In this document: in pieces, positions 21,333 through 36,177 of the stretch
Position numbering within the stretch: the first letter of the stretch is position 1
Layout: every line of letters begins with the position of its first letter
From: Petrolisthes cinctipes
Taxonomy: Eukaryota > Arthropoda > Malacostraca > Decapoda > Porcellanidae
Length of the DNA: 64,000 nucleotides
Reading direction: 5' to 3'
Assembly: GCA_033782935.1 (NCBI GenBank)
Contig: JAWQEG010000369.1
Coordinates: forward strand, 1,245,501 to 1,309,500
Notes under the pieces: generated by a model
What the model was told of the DNA's origin: nothing
The model's input: only the letters and a program-made list of their open reading frames with translations
Database searches by the model: none
Position numbers and translations under genes: made by a program

Positions 21333-21758
21333 GAAGATGCATGCACATATCGACTTTTGTGCACCTAAAAGATCGATTTTCAGTATGTTTTGAGCATGTA
21401 TTTTGAAAATACTCTAACACGGAGTAGGCATGTACAGATCGCTTCTGGGACCCCTAAATATCGAATTTTCGGGTGTTTTGGGACTGAATTTGAGATATCG
21501 ACTTTTTGGCACCTGAAAGATCGATTTTTAGCATGTTTTTAGCCTATATTTTGAAAAAATTCTAGCACTGAGTAGGCATGTACAGATTTCTTCTGGGACC
21601 CCAAAATATTGAATTTTCGGGTGTTTTGAGCCTGAATTTGAGATATAAACGGGTACAGAAGATACATGCACATATTGACTTTGGGCACCAAAAATATCGA
21701 TTTTCAGCATGTTTTGGGCCTGAATTTTGAAAATACTCTAACACGGAGTAGGCATGTA

Positions 21759-24700
21759 CAGATCGCTTCTGGGACCCCAAAATATCGATTTTTCGGGTGT
21801 TTAGGGCCAGAATTTGAGATATAAACGGGTACAGAAGATGCATGCACATATCGACTTTTGGGCACCTAAAAGATCGATTTTCAGTATGTTTTTGGCCTGT
21901 ATTTTGAAAATACTCTAACACGGAGTAGGCATGTAAAGATACCTTCTGGGACCTCTAAATATCGAATTTTCGGGTGTTTTGGTTCTGAATTTGAGATATC
22001 GATTTTTTGGCACCTAAAATGTCGATTTTTAGCATGTTTTTAGCCTATATTTTGAAAATATTCTAGCACTGTGTAGGCATGTACAGATTGCTTCTGGGAC
22101 CCCAAAATATTGAATTTTCGGGTGTTTTGAGCCTGAATTTGAGATATAAACGGGTACAGAAGATACATGCACATATTGACTTTGGGCATCTAAAATATCG
22201 ATTTTCAGCATGTTTTGGGCCTGTATTTTGAAAATACTCTAACACTGAGTAGGCATGTACAGATTGCTTCTGGGACCCCAAAATATTGAATTTTCGGGTG
22301 TTTTGAGCCTGAATTTGTGATATAAACGGGTACTGAAGATGCATGCACATATCGACTTTTGTGCACCTAAAAGATCGATTTTCAGTATGTTTTGAGAATG
22401 TATTTTGAAAATACTCTAACACGGAGTAGACATGTACAGATCGCTTCTGGGACCCCTAAATATCGAATTTTCGGGTGTTTTGGGACTGAATTTGAGATAT
22501 CGACTTTTTGGCACTTTAAAGATCGATTTTTAGCATGTTTTTAGCCTATATTTTGAAAATATTCTAGCACTGTACAGATTGCTTCTGGGACCCCAAAATA
22601 TTGAATTTTCGGGTGTTTTGAGCCTCAATTTGAGATATAAACGGGTACAGAAGATACATGCACATATTGACTTTGGGCACCAAAAATATCGATTTTCAGC
22701 ATGTTTTGGGCCTGAATTTTGAAAATACTCTAACACGGAGTAGGCATGTACAGATCGCTTCTGGGACCCCAAAATATTGAATTTTCGGGTGTTTAGGGCC
22801 AGAATTTGAGATATAAACGGGTACAGAAGATGCATGCACATATCGACTTTTGGGCACCTAAAAGATCGATTTTCAGTATGTTTTTGGCCTGTATTTTGAA
22901 AATACTCTAACACGGAGTAGGCATGTATAGATACCTTCTGGGACCTCTAAATATCGAATTTTCGGGTGTTTTGGGACTGAATTTGAGATATCGATTTTTT
23001 GGCACCTAAAATGTCGATTTTTAGCATGTTTTTAGCCTATATTTTGAAAATATTCTAGCACTATGTAGGCATGTACAGATTGCTTCTGGGACCCCAAAAT
23101 ATTGAATTTTCGGGTGTTTTGAGCCTGAATTTGAGATATAAACGAGTACAGAAGATACATGCACATATTGACTTTGGGCATCTAAAATATCGATTTTCAG
23201 CATGTTTTGGGCCTGTATTTCGAAAATACTCTAACACTGAGTAGGCATGTACAGATTGCTTCTGGGACCCCAAAATATTGAATTTTGGGGGGTTTTTGAG
23301 CCTGAATTTGAGATATAAACGGGTACTGAAGATGCATGCACATATCGACATTTGTGCACCTAAAAGATCGATTTTCAGTATGTTTTGAGCATGTATTTTG
23401 AAAATACTCTAACACGGAGTAGGCATGTACAGATCGCTTCTGAGACCCCTAAATATCGAATTTTCGGGTGTTTTGGGACTGAATTTGAGATATCGACTTT
23501 TTGGCACCTAAAAGATCGATTTTTAACATGTTTTTAGCCTATATTTTGAAAATATTCTAGCACTGTACAGATTGCTTCTGGGACCCCAAAATATTGAATT
23601 TTCGGGTGTTTTGAGCCTGAATTTGAGATATAAACGGGTACAGAAGATACATGCACATATTGACTTTGGGCACCAAAAATATCGATTTTCAGCATGTTTT
23701 GGGCCTGAATTTTGAAAATACTCTAACACGGAGTAGGCATGTACAGATCGCTTCTGGGACCCCAAAATATCGAATTTTCGGGTGTTTAGGGACAGAATTT
23801 GAGATATAAACGGGTACAGAAGATGCATGCACATATCGACTTTTGGGCACCTAAAAGATCGATTTTCAGTATGTTTTTGGCCTGTATTTTGAAAATACTC
23901 TAACACGGAGTAGGCATGTACAGATACCTTCTGGGACCTCTAAATATCGAATTTTCGGGTGTTTTGGGACTGAATTTGAGATATCGATTTTTTGGCACCT
24001 AAAATGTCGATTTTTAGCATGTTTTTTGCCTATATTTTGAAAATATTCTAGCACTGAGTAGGCATGTACAGATTGCTTCTGGGACCCCAAAATATTGAAT
24101 TTTCGGGTGTTTTGAGCCGGAATTTGAGATATAAACGGGTACAGAAGATACATGCACATATTGACTTTTGGCATCTAAAATATCGATTTTCAGCATGTTT
24201 TGGGCCTGAATTTTGAAAATACTCTAACACTGAGTAGGCATGTACAGATTGCTTCTGGGACCCCAAAATATTGAATTTTCGGGTGTTTTGAGCCTGAATT
24301 TGAGATATAAACGGGTACTGAAGATGCATGCACATATCGACTTTTGTGCACCTAAAAGATCGATTTTCAGTATGTTTTGAGCATGTATTTTGAAAATACT
24401 CTAACACGGAGTAGGCATGAACAGATCGCTTCTGGGACCCCTAAATATCGAATTTTCGGGTGTTTTGGGACTGAATTTGAGATATCGACTTTTTGGCACC
24501 AAAAAGTTCGATTTTTAGCATGTTTTTAGCCTATATTTTGAAAATATTCTAGCACTGTACAGATTGCTTCTGGGACCCAAAAATATTGAATTTTCGGGTG
24601 TTTTGAGCCTGAATTCGAGATATAAACGGGTACAGAAGATACATGCACATATTGACTTTGGGCACCAAAAATATCGATTTTCAGCATGTTTTGGGCCTGT

Positions 24701-25049
24701 ATTTAGAAAATACTCTAACACTGAGTAGGCATGTACAGATTGCTTCTGGGACCCCAAAATATTGAATTTTCGGGTGTTCTGAGCCTGAATTTGAGATATA
24801 AACGGGTACTGAAGATGCATGCACATATCGACTTTTGTGCACCTAAAAGATCGATTTTCAGTATGTTTTGAGCATGTATTTTGAAAATACTCTAACACGG
24901 AGTAGGTATGAACAGATCGCTTCTGGGACCCCTAAATATCGAATTTTCGGGTGTTTTGGGACTGAATTTGAGATATCGACTTTTTGGCACCAAAAGTTCG
25001 ATTTTTAGCATGTTTTTAGCCTATATTTTGAAAATATTCTAGCACTGTA
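21759..25049. repeat. 3291-bp tandem duplication, copy 1
   Basis: Equivalent positions recur 3291 bp later (22029/25320, 22530/25821, 23021/26312, 23523/26814, 24014/27305, 24515/27806). Shared rare variants include TTTTGGTTCTG (21978, 25269), a G-run GGGGGGTTTTTGAG (23287, 26578), AAACGAGTACAG (23143, 26434) and TTTTTAACATG (23521, 26812). The one difference I noticed is AGTAGACATG (22427) against AGTAGGCATG (25718). Confidence 0.9.
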
Positions 25050-28000
25050 CAGATCGCTTCTGGGACCCCAAAATATCGATTTTTCGGGTGTTTAGGGCCA
25101 GAATTTGAGATATAAACGGGTACAGAAGATGCATGCACATATCGACTTTTGGGCACCTAAAAGATCGATTTTCAGTATGTTTTTGGCCTGTATTTTGAAA
25201 ATACTCTAACACGGAGTAGGCATGTAAAGATACCTTCTGGGACCTCTAAATATCGAATTTTCGGGTGTTTTGGTTCTGAATTTGAGATATCGATTTTTTG
25301 GCACCTAAAATGTCGATTTTTAGCATGTTTTTAGCCTATATTTTGAAAATATTCTAGCACTGTGTAGGCATGTACAGATTGCTTCTGGGACCCCAAAATA
25401 TTGAATTTTCGGGTGTTTTGAGCCTGAATTTGAGATATAAACGGGTACAGAAGATACATGCACATATTGACTTTGGGCATCTAAAATATCGATTTTCAGC
25501 ATGTTTTGGGCCTGTATTTTGAAAATACTCTAACACTGAGTAGGCATGTACAGATTGCTTCTGGGACCCCAAAATATTGAATTTTCGGGTGTTTTGAGCC
25601 TGAATTTGTGATATAAACGGGTACTGAAGATGCATGCACATATCGACTTTTGTGCACCTAAAAGATCGATTTTCAGTATGTTTTGAGAATGTATTTTGAA
25701 AATACTCTAACACGGAGTAGGCATGTACAGATCGCTTCTGGGACCCCTAAATATCGAATTTTCGGGTGTTTTGGGACTGAATTTGAGATATCGACTTTTT
25801 GGCACTTTAAAGATCGATTTTTAGCATGTTTTTAGCCTATATTTTGAAAATATTCTAGCACTGTACAGATTGCTTCTGGGACCCCAAAATATTGAATTTT
25901 CGGGTGTTTTGAGCCTCAATTTGAGATATAAACGGGTACAGAAGATACATGCACATATTGACTTTGGGCACCAAAAATATCGATTTTCAGCATGTTTTGG
26001 GCCTGAATTTTGAAAATACTCTAACACGGAGTAGGCATGTACAGATCGCTTCTGGGACCCCAAAATATTGAATTTTCGGGTGTTTAGGGCCAGAATTTGA
26101 GATATAAACGGGTACAGAAGATGCATGCACATATCGACTTTTGGGCACCTAAAAGATCGATTTTCAGTATGTTTTTGGCCTGTATTTTGAAAATACTCTA
26201 ACACGGAGTAGGCATGTATAGATACCTTCTGGGACCTCTAAATATCGAATTTTCGGGTGTTTTGGGACTGAATTTGAGATATCGATTTTTTGGCACCTAA
26301 AATGTCGATTTTTAGCATGTTTTTAGCCTATATTTTGAAAATATTCTAGCACTATGTAGGCATGTACAGATTGCTTCTGGGACCCCAAAATATTGAATTT
26401 TCGGGTGTTTTGAGCCTGAATTTGAGATATAAACGAGTACAGAAGATACATGCACATATTGACTTTGGGCATCTAAAATATCGATTTTCAGCATGTTTTG
26501 GGCCTGTATTTCGAAAATACTCTAACACTGAGTAGGCATGTACAGATTGCTTCTGGGACCCCAAAATATTGAATTTTGGGGGGTTTTTGAGCCTGAATTT
26601 GAGATATAAACGGGTACTGAAGATGCATGCACATATCGACATTTGTGCACCTAAAAGATCGATTTTCAGTATGTTTTGAGCATGTATTTTGAAAATACTC
26701 TAACACGGAGTAGGCATGTACAGATCGCTTCTGAGACCCCTAAATATCGAATTTTCGGGTGTTTTGGGACTGAATTTGAGATATCGACTTTTTGGCACCT
26801 AAAAGATCGATTTTTAACATGTTTTTAGCCTATATTTTGAAAATATTCTAGCACTGTACAGATTGCTTCTGGGACCCCAAAATATTGAATTTTCGGGTGT
26901 TTTGAGCCTGAATTTGAGATATAAACGGGTACAGAAGATACATGCACATATTGACTTTGGGCACCAAAAATATCGATTTTCAGCATGTTTTGGGCCTGAA
27001 TTTTGAAAATACTCTAACACGGAGTAGGCATGTACAGATCGCTTCTGGGACCCCAAAATATCGAATTTTCGGGTGTTTAGGGACAGAATTTGAGATATAA
27101 ACGGGTACAGAAGATGCATGCACATATCGACTTTTGGGCACCTAAAAGATCGATTTTCAGTATGTTTTTGGCCTGTATTTTGAAAATACTCTAACACGGA
27201 GTAGGCATGTACAGATACCTTCTGGGACCTCTAAATATCGAATTTTCGGGTGTTTTGGGACTGAATTTGAGATATCGATTTTTTGGCACCTAAAATGTCG
27301 ATTTTTAGCATGTTTTTTGCCTATATTTTGAAAATATTCTAGCACTGAGTAGGCATGTACAGATTGCTTCTGGGACCCCAAAATATTGAATTTTCGGGTG
27401 TTTTGAGCCGGAATTTGAGATATAAACGGGTACAGAAGATACATGCACATATTGACTTTTGGCATCTAAAATATCGATTTTCAGCATGTTTTGGGCCTGA
27501 ATTTTGAAAATACTCTAACACTGAGTAGGCATGTACAGATTGCTTCTGGGACCCCAAAATATTGAATTTTCGGGTGTTTTGAGCCTGAATTTGAGATATA
27601 AACGGGTACTGAAGATGCATGCACATATCGACTTTTGTGCACCTAAAAGATCGATTTTCAGTATGTTTTGAGCATGTATTTTGAAAATACTCTAACACGG
27701 AGTAGGCATGAACAGATCGCTTCTGGGACCCCTAAATATCGAATTTTCGGGTGTTTTGGGACTGAATTTGAGATATCGACTTTTTGGCACCAAAAAGTTC
27801 GATTTTTAGCATGTTTTTAGCCTATATTTTGAAAATATTCTAGCACTGTACAGATTGCTTCTGGGACCCAAAAATATTGAATTTTCGGGTGTTTTGAGCC
27901 TGAATTCGAGATATAAACGGGTACAGAAGATACATGCACATATTGACTTTGGGCACCAAAAATATCGATTTTCAGCATGTTTTGGGCCTGTATTTAGAAA

Positions 28001-28340
28001 ATACTCTAACACTGAGTAGGCATGTACAGATTGCTTCTGGGACCCCAAAATATTGAATTTTCGGGTGTTCTGAGCCTGAATTTGAGATATAAACGGGTAC
28101 TGAAGATGCATGCACATATCGACTTTTGTGCACCTAAAAGATCGATTTTCAGTATGTTTTGAGCATGTATTTTGAAAATACTCTAACACGGAGTAGGTAT
28201 GAACAGATCGCTTCTGGGACCCCTAAATATCGAATTTTCGGGTGTTTTGGGACTGAATTTGAGATATCGACTTTTTGGCACCAAAAGTTCGATTTTTAGC
28301 ATGTTTTTAGCCTATATTTTGAAAATATTCTAGCACTGTA
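25050..28340. repeat. 3291-bp tandem duplication, copy 2
   Basis: Near-identical tandem copy of 21759-25049. Its left junction (about 25040-25080) joins an M3 end directly to an M2 start (CACTGTACAG then ATCGCTTCTGGGACCCC with CGATTTTTCGGG), skipping M1. At the right end (28337) the normal M3-to-M1 order CACTGTACAGATTGC continues. Confidence 0.9.
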
Positions 28341-29239
28341 CAGATTGCTTCTGGGACCCCAAAATATTGAATTTTCGGGTGTTTTGAGCCTGAATTCGAG
28401 ATATAAACGGGTACAGAAGATACATGCATATATTGACTTTGGGCACCAAAAATATCGATTTTCAGCATGTTTTGGGCCTGTATTTTGAAAATACTCTAAC
28501 ACTGAGTAGGCATGTACAGATTGCTTCTGGGACCCCAAAATATTGAATTTTCGGGTGTTCTGAGCCTGAATTTGAGATATAAACGGGTACTGAAGATGCA
28601 TGCACATATCGACTTTTGTGCACCTAAAAGATCGATTTTCAGTATGTTTTGAGCATGTATTTTGAAAATACTCTAACACGGAGTAGGCATGTACATATCG
28701 CTTCTGGGACCCCTAAATATCGAATTTTAGGGTGTTTTGGGACTGAATTTGAGATATCGACTTTTTGGCACCTAAAAGATCGATTTTTAGCATGTTTTTA
28801 GCCTATATTTTGAAAATATTCTAGCACTGTGTAGGCATGTACAGATTGCTTCTGGGACCCCAAAATATTGAATTTTCGGGTGTTTTGAGCCTGAATTTGA
28901 GATATAAACGGGTACAGAAGATACATGCACATATTGACTTTGGGCATCTAAAATATCGATTTTCAGCATGTTTTGGGCCTGTATTTTGAAAATACTCTAA
29001 CACGGAGTAGGCATGTACAGATCGCTTCTGGGACCCCTAAATATCGAATTTTCGGGATTTTTGGGACTGAATTTGAGATATCGACTTTTTGGCACCTAAA
29101 ATGTCGATTTTTAGCATGTTTTTAGCCTATATTTTGAAAATATTCTAGCACTGTGTAGGCATGTACAGATTGCTTCTGGGACCCCAAAATATTGAATTTT
29201 TGGGTGTTTTGAGCCTGAATTTGAGATATAAACGGGTAC

Positions 29240-31561
29240 TGAAGATGCATGCACATATCGACTTTTGTGCACCTAAAAGATCGATTTTCAGTATGTTATG
29301 AGCATGTATTTTGAAAATACTCTAACACGGAGTAGGCATGTACAGATCGCTTCTGGGACCCATAAATATCGAATTTTCGTGATTTTTGGGACTGAATTTG
29401 AGATATCGACTTTTTGGCACCTAAAAGATCGATTTTTAGCATGTTTTTAGCCTATATTTTGAAAATATTCTAGCACTGAGTACAGATTGCTTCTGGGACC
29501 CCAAAATATTGAATTTTCGGGTGTTTTGAGCCTGAATTTGAGATATAAACGGGTACAGAAGATACATGCACATATTGACTTTGGGAACCAAAAATATCGA
29601 TTTTCAGCATGTTTTGGGCCTGAATTTTGAAAATACTCTAACACGGAGTAGGCATGTACAGATCGCTTCTGGGACCCCAAAATATCGAATTTTCGGGTGT
29701 TTAGGGCCAGAATTTGAGATATAAACGGGTACAGAAGATGCATGCACATATCGACTTTTGGGCACCTAAAAGATCGATTTTCAGTATGTTTTTGGCCTGT
29801 ATTTTGAAAATACTCTAACACTGAGTAGGCATGTACAGATTGCTTCTGGGACCCCAAAATATTGAATTTTCGGGTGTTTTGAGCCTGAATTTGAGATATA
29901 AACGGGTACTGAAGATGCATGCACATATCGACTTTTGTGCACCTAAAAGATCGATTTTCAGTATGTTTTGAGCATGTATTTTGAAAATACTCTAACACGG
30001 AGTAGGCATGTACAGATCGCTTCTGGGACCCCTAAATATCGAATTTTCGGGTGTTTTGGGACTGAATTTGAGATATCGACTTTTTGGCACCTAAAAGATC
30101 GATTTTTAGCATGTTTTTAGCCTATATTTTGAAAATATTCTAGCACTGTGTAGGCATGTACAGATTGCTTCTGGGACCCCAAAATATTGAATTTTCGGGT
30201 GTTTTGAGCCTGAATTTGAGATATAAACGGGTACAGAAGATACATGCACATATTGACTTTGGGCATCTAAAATGTCGATTTTCAGCATGTTTTGGGCCTG
30301 TATTTTGAAAATACTCTAACACTGAGTAGGCATGTACAGATTGCTTCTGAGACCCCAAAATATTGAATTTTCGGGTGTTTTGAGCCTGAATTTGAGATAT
30401 AAACGGGTACTGAAGATGCATGCACATATCGACTTATGTGCACCTAAAAGATCGATTTTCAGTATGTTTTGAGCATGTATTTTGAAAATACTCTATCACT
30501 GAGTAGGCATGTACAGATCGCTTCTGGGACCCCTAAATAACGAATTTTCGGGTGTTTTGGGACTGAATTTGAGATATCGACTTTTTGGCACCTAAAAGAT
30601 CGATTTTTAGCATGTTTTTAGCCTATATTTTGAAAATATTCTAGCAATGAGTAGGCATGTACAGATTGCTTCTGGGACCCCAAAATATTGAATTTTTGGG
30701 TGTTATGAGCCTGAATTTGAGATATAAACGGGTACAGGAGATACATGCACATATTGACTTTGGGAATCTAAAATATCGATTTTCAGCATGTTTTGGGCCT
30801 GTACTTTGAAAATACTCTAACACTGAGAAGGCATGTACAGATCGCTTCTGGGACCCCAAAATATTGAATTTTCGGGTGTTTTGAGCCTGAATTTGAGATA
30901 TAAACGGGTACTGAAGATGCATGCACATATCGACTTTTGTGCACCTAAAAGATCGATTTTCAGTATGTTTTGAGCATGTATTTTGAAAATACTCTAACAC
31001 GGAGTAGGCATGTACAGATCGCTTCTGGGACCCCTAAATATCGAATTTTCGGGTGTTTTGGGACTGAATTTGAGATATCGACTTTTTGGCACCTAAAAGA
31101 TCGAATTTTAGCATGTTTTTAGCCTATATTTTGAAAATATTCTAGCACTAAGTAGGCATGTACAGATTGCTTCTGGGACCCCAAAATATTGAATTTTCGG
31201 GTGTTTTGAGTCTGAATTTGAGATATAAACGGGTACAGAAGATACATGCACATATTGACTTTGGGCACCAAAAATATCGATTTTCAGCATGTTTTGGGCC
31301 TGAATTTTGAAAATAATCTAACACGGTGTAGGCATGTACAGATACCTTCTGGGACCTCTAAATATCGAATTTTCGGGTGTTTTGGGACTGAATTTGAGAT
31401 ATCGATTTTTTGGCACCTAAAATGTCGATTTTTAGCATGTTTTTAGCCTACATTTTGAAAATATTCTAGCACTGTGTAGGCATGTACAGATTTCTTCTGG
31501 GACCCCAAAATATTGAATTTTTGGGTGTTTTGAGCCTGATTTTGAGATATAAACGGGTACA
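29240..31561. repeat. Mosaic satellite between blocks A and B
   Basis: HORs here carry mixed variants: GAATTTTTGGGTG M1 copies (29200, 30693), an 8-bp deletion at 29479 (CACTGAGTACAG), CTATCACTGAG (30493) and TAAATAACG (30535). The piece 31141-31480 has the markers GAGTCTGAATTTG, AATAATCTAACACGGTG and CCTACATTTTG, which reappear at about 44.1-44.45 and 50.58-50.94 kb. Confidence 0.8.
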
Positions 31562-34500
31562 GAAGATGCATGCACATATCGACTTTTGTGCACCTAAAAG
31601 ATCGATTTTCAGTATGTTTTGAGCATGTATTTTGAAAATACTCTAACACGGAGTAGGCATGTACAGATCGCTTCTGGGACCCCTAAATATCGAATTTTCG
31701 GGTGTTTTGGGACTGAATTTGAGATATCGACTTTTTGGCACCTGAAAGATCGATTTTTAGCATGTTTTTAGCCTATATTTTGAAAAAATTCTAGCACTGA
31801 GTAGGCATGTACAGATTTCTTCTGGGACCCCAAAATATTTAATTTTCGGGTGTTTTGAGCCTGAATTTGAGATATAAACGGGTACAGAAGATACATGCAC
31901 ATATTGACTTTGGGCACCAAAAATATCGATTTTCAGCATGTTTTGGGCCTGAATTTTGAAAATACTCTAACACGGAGTAGGCATGTACAGATCGCTTCTG
32001 GGACCCCAAAATATCGATTTTTCGGGTGTTTAGGGCCAGAATTTGAGATATAAACGGGTACAGAAGATGCATGCACATATCGACTTTTGGGCACCTAAAA
32101 GATCGATTTTCAGTATGTTTTTGGCCTGTATTTTGAAAATACTCTAACACGGAGTAGGCATGTAAAGATACCTTCTGGGACCTCTAAATATCGAATTTTC
32201 GGGTGTTTTGGTTCTGAATTTGAGATATCGATTTTTTGGCACCTAAAATGTCGATTTTTAGCATGTTTTTAGCCTATATTTTGAAAATATTCTAGCACTG
32301 TGTAGGCATGTACAGATTGCTTCTGGGACCCCAAAATATTGAATTTTCGGGTGTTTTGAGCCTGAATTTGAGATATAAACGGGTACAGAAGATACATGCA
32401 CATATTGACTTTGGGCATCTAAAATATCGATTTTCAGCATGTTTTGGGCCTGTATTTTGAAAATACTCTAACACTGAGTAGGCATGTACAGATTGCTTCT
32501 GGGACCCCAAAATATTGAATTTTCGGGGGTTTTGAGCCTGAATTTGTGATATAAACGGGTACTGAAGATGCATGCACATATCGACTTTTGTGCACCTAAA
32601 AGATCGATTTTCAGTATGTTTTGAGCATGTATTTTGAAAATACTCTAACACGGAGTAGGCATGTACAGATCGCTTCTGGGACCCCTAAATATCGAATTTT
32701 CGGGTGTTTTGGGACTGAATTTGAGATATCGACTTTTTGGCACTTTAAAGATCGATTTTTAGCATGTTTTTAGCCTATATTTTGAAAATATTCTAGCACT
32801 GTACAGATTGCTTCTGGGACCCCAAAATATTGAATTTTCGGGTGTTTTGAGCCTCAATTTGAGATATAAACGGGTACAGAAGATACATGCACATATTGAC
32901 TTTGGGCACCAAAAATATCGATTTTCAGCATGTTTTGGGCCTGAATTTTGAAAATACTCTAACACGGAGTAGGCATGTACAGATCGCTTCTGGGACCCCA
33001 AAATATTGAATTTTCGGGTGTTTAGGGCCAGAATTTGAGATATAAACGGGTACAGAAGATGCATGCACATATCGACTTTTGGGCACCTAAAAGATCGATT
33101 TTCAGTATGTTTTTGGCCTGTATTTTGAAAATACTCTAACACGGAGTAGGCATGTATAGATACCTTCTGGGACCTCTAAATATCGAATTTTCGGGTGTTT
33201 TGGGACTGAATTTGAGATATCGATTTTTTGGCACCTAAAATGTCGATTTTTAGCATGTTTTTAGCCTATATTTTGAAAATATTCTAGCACTATGTAGGCA
33301 TGTACAGATTGCTTCTGGGACCCCAAAATATTGAATTTTCGGGTGTTTTGAGCCTGAATTTGAGATATAAACGAGTACAGAAGATACATGCACATATTGA
33401 CTTTGGGCATCTAAAATATCGATTTTCAGCATGTTTTGGGCCTGTATTTCGAAAATACTCTAACACTGAGTAGGCATGTACAGATTGCTTCTGGGACCCC
33501 AAAATATTGAATTTTGGGGGGTTTTTGAGCCTGAATTTGAGATATAAACGGGTACTGAAGATGCATGCACATATCGACATTTGTGCACCTAAAAGATCGA
33601 TTTTCAGTATGTTTTGAGCATGTATTTTGAAAATACTCTAACACGGAGTAGGCATGTACAGATCGCTTCTGAGACCCCTAAATATCGAATTTTCGGGTGT
33701 TTTGGGACTGAATTTGAGATATCGACTTTTTGGCACCTAAAAGATCGATTTTTAACATGTTTTTAGCCTATATTTTGAAAATATTCTAGCACTGTACAGA
33801 TTGCTTCTGGGACCCCAAAATATTGAATTTTCGGGTGTTTTGAGCCTGAATTTGAGATATAAACGGGTACAGAAGATACATGCACATATTGACTTTGGGC
33901 ACCAAAAATATCGATTTTCAGCATGTTTTGGGCCTGAATTTTGAAAATACTCTAACACGGAGTAGGCATGTACAGATCGCTTCTGGGACCCCAAAATATC
34001 GAATTTTCGGGTGTTTAGGGACAGAATTTGAGATATAAACGGGTACAGAAGATGCATGCACATATCGACTTTTGGGCACCTAAAAGATCGATTTTCAGTA
34101 TGTTTTTGGCCTGTATTTTGAAAATACTCTAACACGGAGTAGGCATGTACAGATACCTTCTGGGACCTCTAAATATCGAATTTTCGGGTGTTTTGGGACT
34201 GAATTTGAGATATCGATTTTTTGGCACCTAAAATGTCGATTTTTAGCATGTTTTTTGCCTATATTTTGAAAATATTCTAGCACTGAGTAGGCATGTACAG
34301 ATTGCTTCTGGGACCCCAAAATATTGAATTTTCGGGTGTTTTGAGCCGGAATTTGAGATATAAACGGGTACAGAAGATACATGCACATATTGACTTTTGG
34401 CATCTAAAATATCGATTTTCAGCATGTTTTGGGCCTGAATTTTGAAAATACTCTAACACTGAGTAGGCATGTACAGATTGCTTCTGGGACCCCAAAATAT

Positions 34501-36177
34501 TGAATTTTCGGGTGTTTTGAGCCTGAATTTGAGATATAAACGGGTACTGAAGATGCATGCACATATCGACTTTTGTGCACCTAAAAGATCGATTTTCAGT
34601 ATGTTTTGAGCATGTATTTTGAAAATACTCTAACACGGAGTAGGCATGAACAGATCGCTTCTGGGACCCCTAAATATCGAATTTTCGGGTGTTTTGGGAC
34701 TGAATTTGAGATATCGACTTTTTGGCACCAAAAAGTTCGATTTTTAGCATGTTTTTAGCCTATATTTTGAAAATATTCTAGCACTGTACAGATTGCTTCT
34801 GGGACCCAAAAATATTGAATTTTCGGGTGTTTTGAGCCTGAATTCGAGATATAAACGGGTACAGAAGATACATGCACATATTGACTTTGGGCACCAAAAA
34901 TATCGATTTTCAGCATGTTTTGGGCCTGTATTTAGAAAATACTCTAACACTGAGTAGGCATGTACAGATTGCTTCTGGGACCCCAAAATATTGAATTTTC
35001 GGGTGTTCTGAGCCTGAATTTGAGATATAAACGGGTACTGAAGATGCATGCACATATCGACTTTTGTGCACCTAAAAGATCGATTTTCAGTATGTTTTGA
35101 GCATGTATTTTGAAAATACTCTAACACGGAGTAGGTATGAACAGATCGCTTCTGGGACCCCTAAATATCGAATTTTCGGGTGTTTTGGGACTGAATTTGA
35201 GATATCGACTTTTTGGCACCAAAAGTTCGATTTTTAGCATGTTTTTAGCCTATATTTTGAAAATATTCTAGCACTGTACAGATTGCTTCTGGGACCCCAA
35301 AATATTGAATTTTCGGGTGTTTTGAGCCTGAATTCGAGATATAAACGGGTACAGAAGATACATGCATATATTGACTTTGGGCACCAAAAATATCGATTTT
35401 CAGCATGTTTTGGGCCTGTATTTTGAAAATACTCTAACACTGAGTAGGCATGTACAGATTGCTTCTGGGACCCCAAAATATTGAATTTTCGGGTGTTCTG
35501 AGCCTGAATTTGAGATATAAACGGGTACTGAAGATGCATGCACATATCGACTTTTGTGCACCTAAAAGATCGATTTTCAGTATGTTTTGAGCATGTATTT
35601 TGAAAATACTCTAACACGGAGTAGGCATGTACATATCGCTTCTGGGACCCCTAAATATCGAATTTTAGGGTGTTTTGGGACTGAATTTGAGATATCGACT
35701 TTTTGGCACCTAAAAGATCGATTTTTAGCATGTTTTTAGCCTATATTTTGAAAATATTCTAGCACTGTGTAGGCATGTACAGATTGCTTCTGGGACCCCA
35801 AAATATTGAATTTTCGGGTGTTTTGAGCCTGAATTTGAGATATAAACGGGTACAGAAGATACATGCACATATTGACTTTGGGCATCTAAAATATCGATTT
35901 TCAGCATGTTTTGGGCCTGTATTTTGAAAATACTCTAACACGGAGTAGGCATGTACAGATCGCTTCTGGGACCCCTAAATATCGAATTTTCGGGATTTTT
36001 GGGACTGAATTTGAGATATCGACTTTTTGGCACCTAAAATGTCGATTTTTAGCATGTTTTTAGCCTATATTTTGAAAATATTCTAGCACTGTGTAGGCAT
36101 GTACAGATTGCTTCTGGGACCCCAAAATATTGAATTTTTGGGTGTTTTGAGCCTGAATTTGAGATATAAACGGGTAC
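31562..36177. repeat. Large satellite block B (unduplicated counterpart of block A)
   Basis: About 4.6 kb, colinear with block A without the 3291-bp duplication. It shares the G-run (33516), AAACGAGTACAG (33372), TTTTTAACATG (33752), CACCAAAAAGTTCG (34727) and the 490-bp HOR pair (34744/35234). It abuts the 2495-bp triplication on the right. Confidence 0.88.

Larger units (their letters stand above)
21333..29239. repeat. Large satellite block A with internal 3291-bp tandem duplication
   Basis: This region corresponds to 31562-36177, but is 3291 bp longer because 21759-25049 is repeated at 25050-28340. The left part matches at offset 10229 (21528/31757, with CCTGAAAGATCG and TGAAAAAATTC shared) and the right part at offset 6938 (28296/35234, 28787/35725). 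The match ends where GGGTACTG (29239) meets GGGTACAG (36177). Confidence 0.88.

Noticed and set aside
29447..29998. 183-codon minus-strand open frame, the longest in the satellite
   Set aside because: It arises because an 8-bp deletion near 29479 and extra M1/M2-type monomers remove the usual M3 stops. It is built of the same satellite translation as its neighbours.
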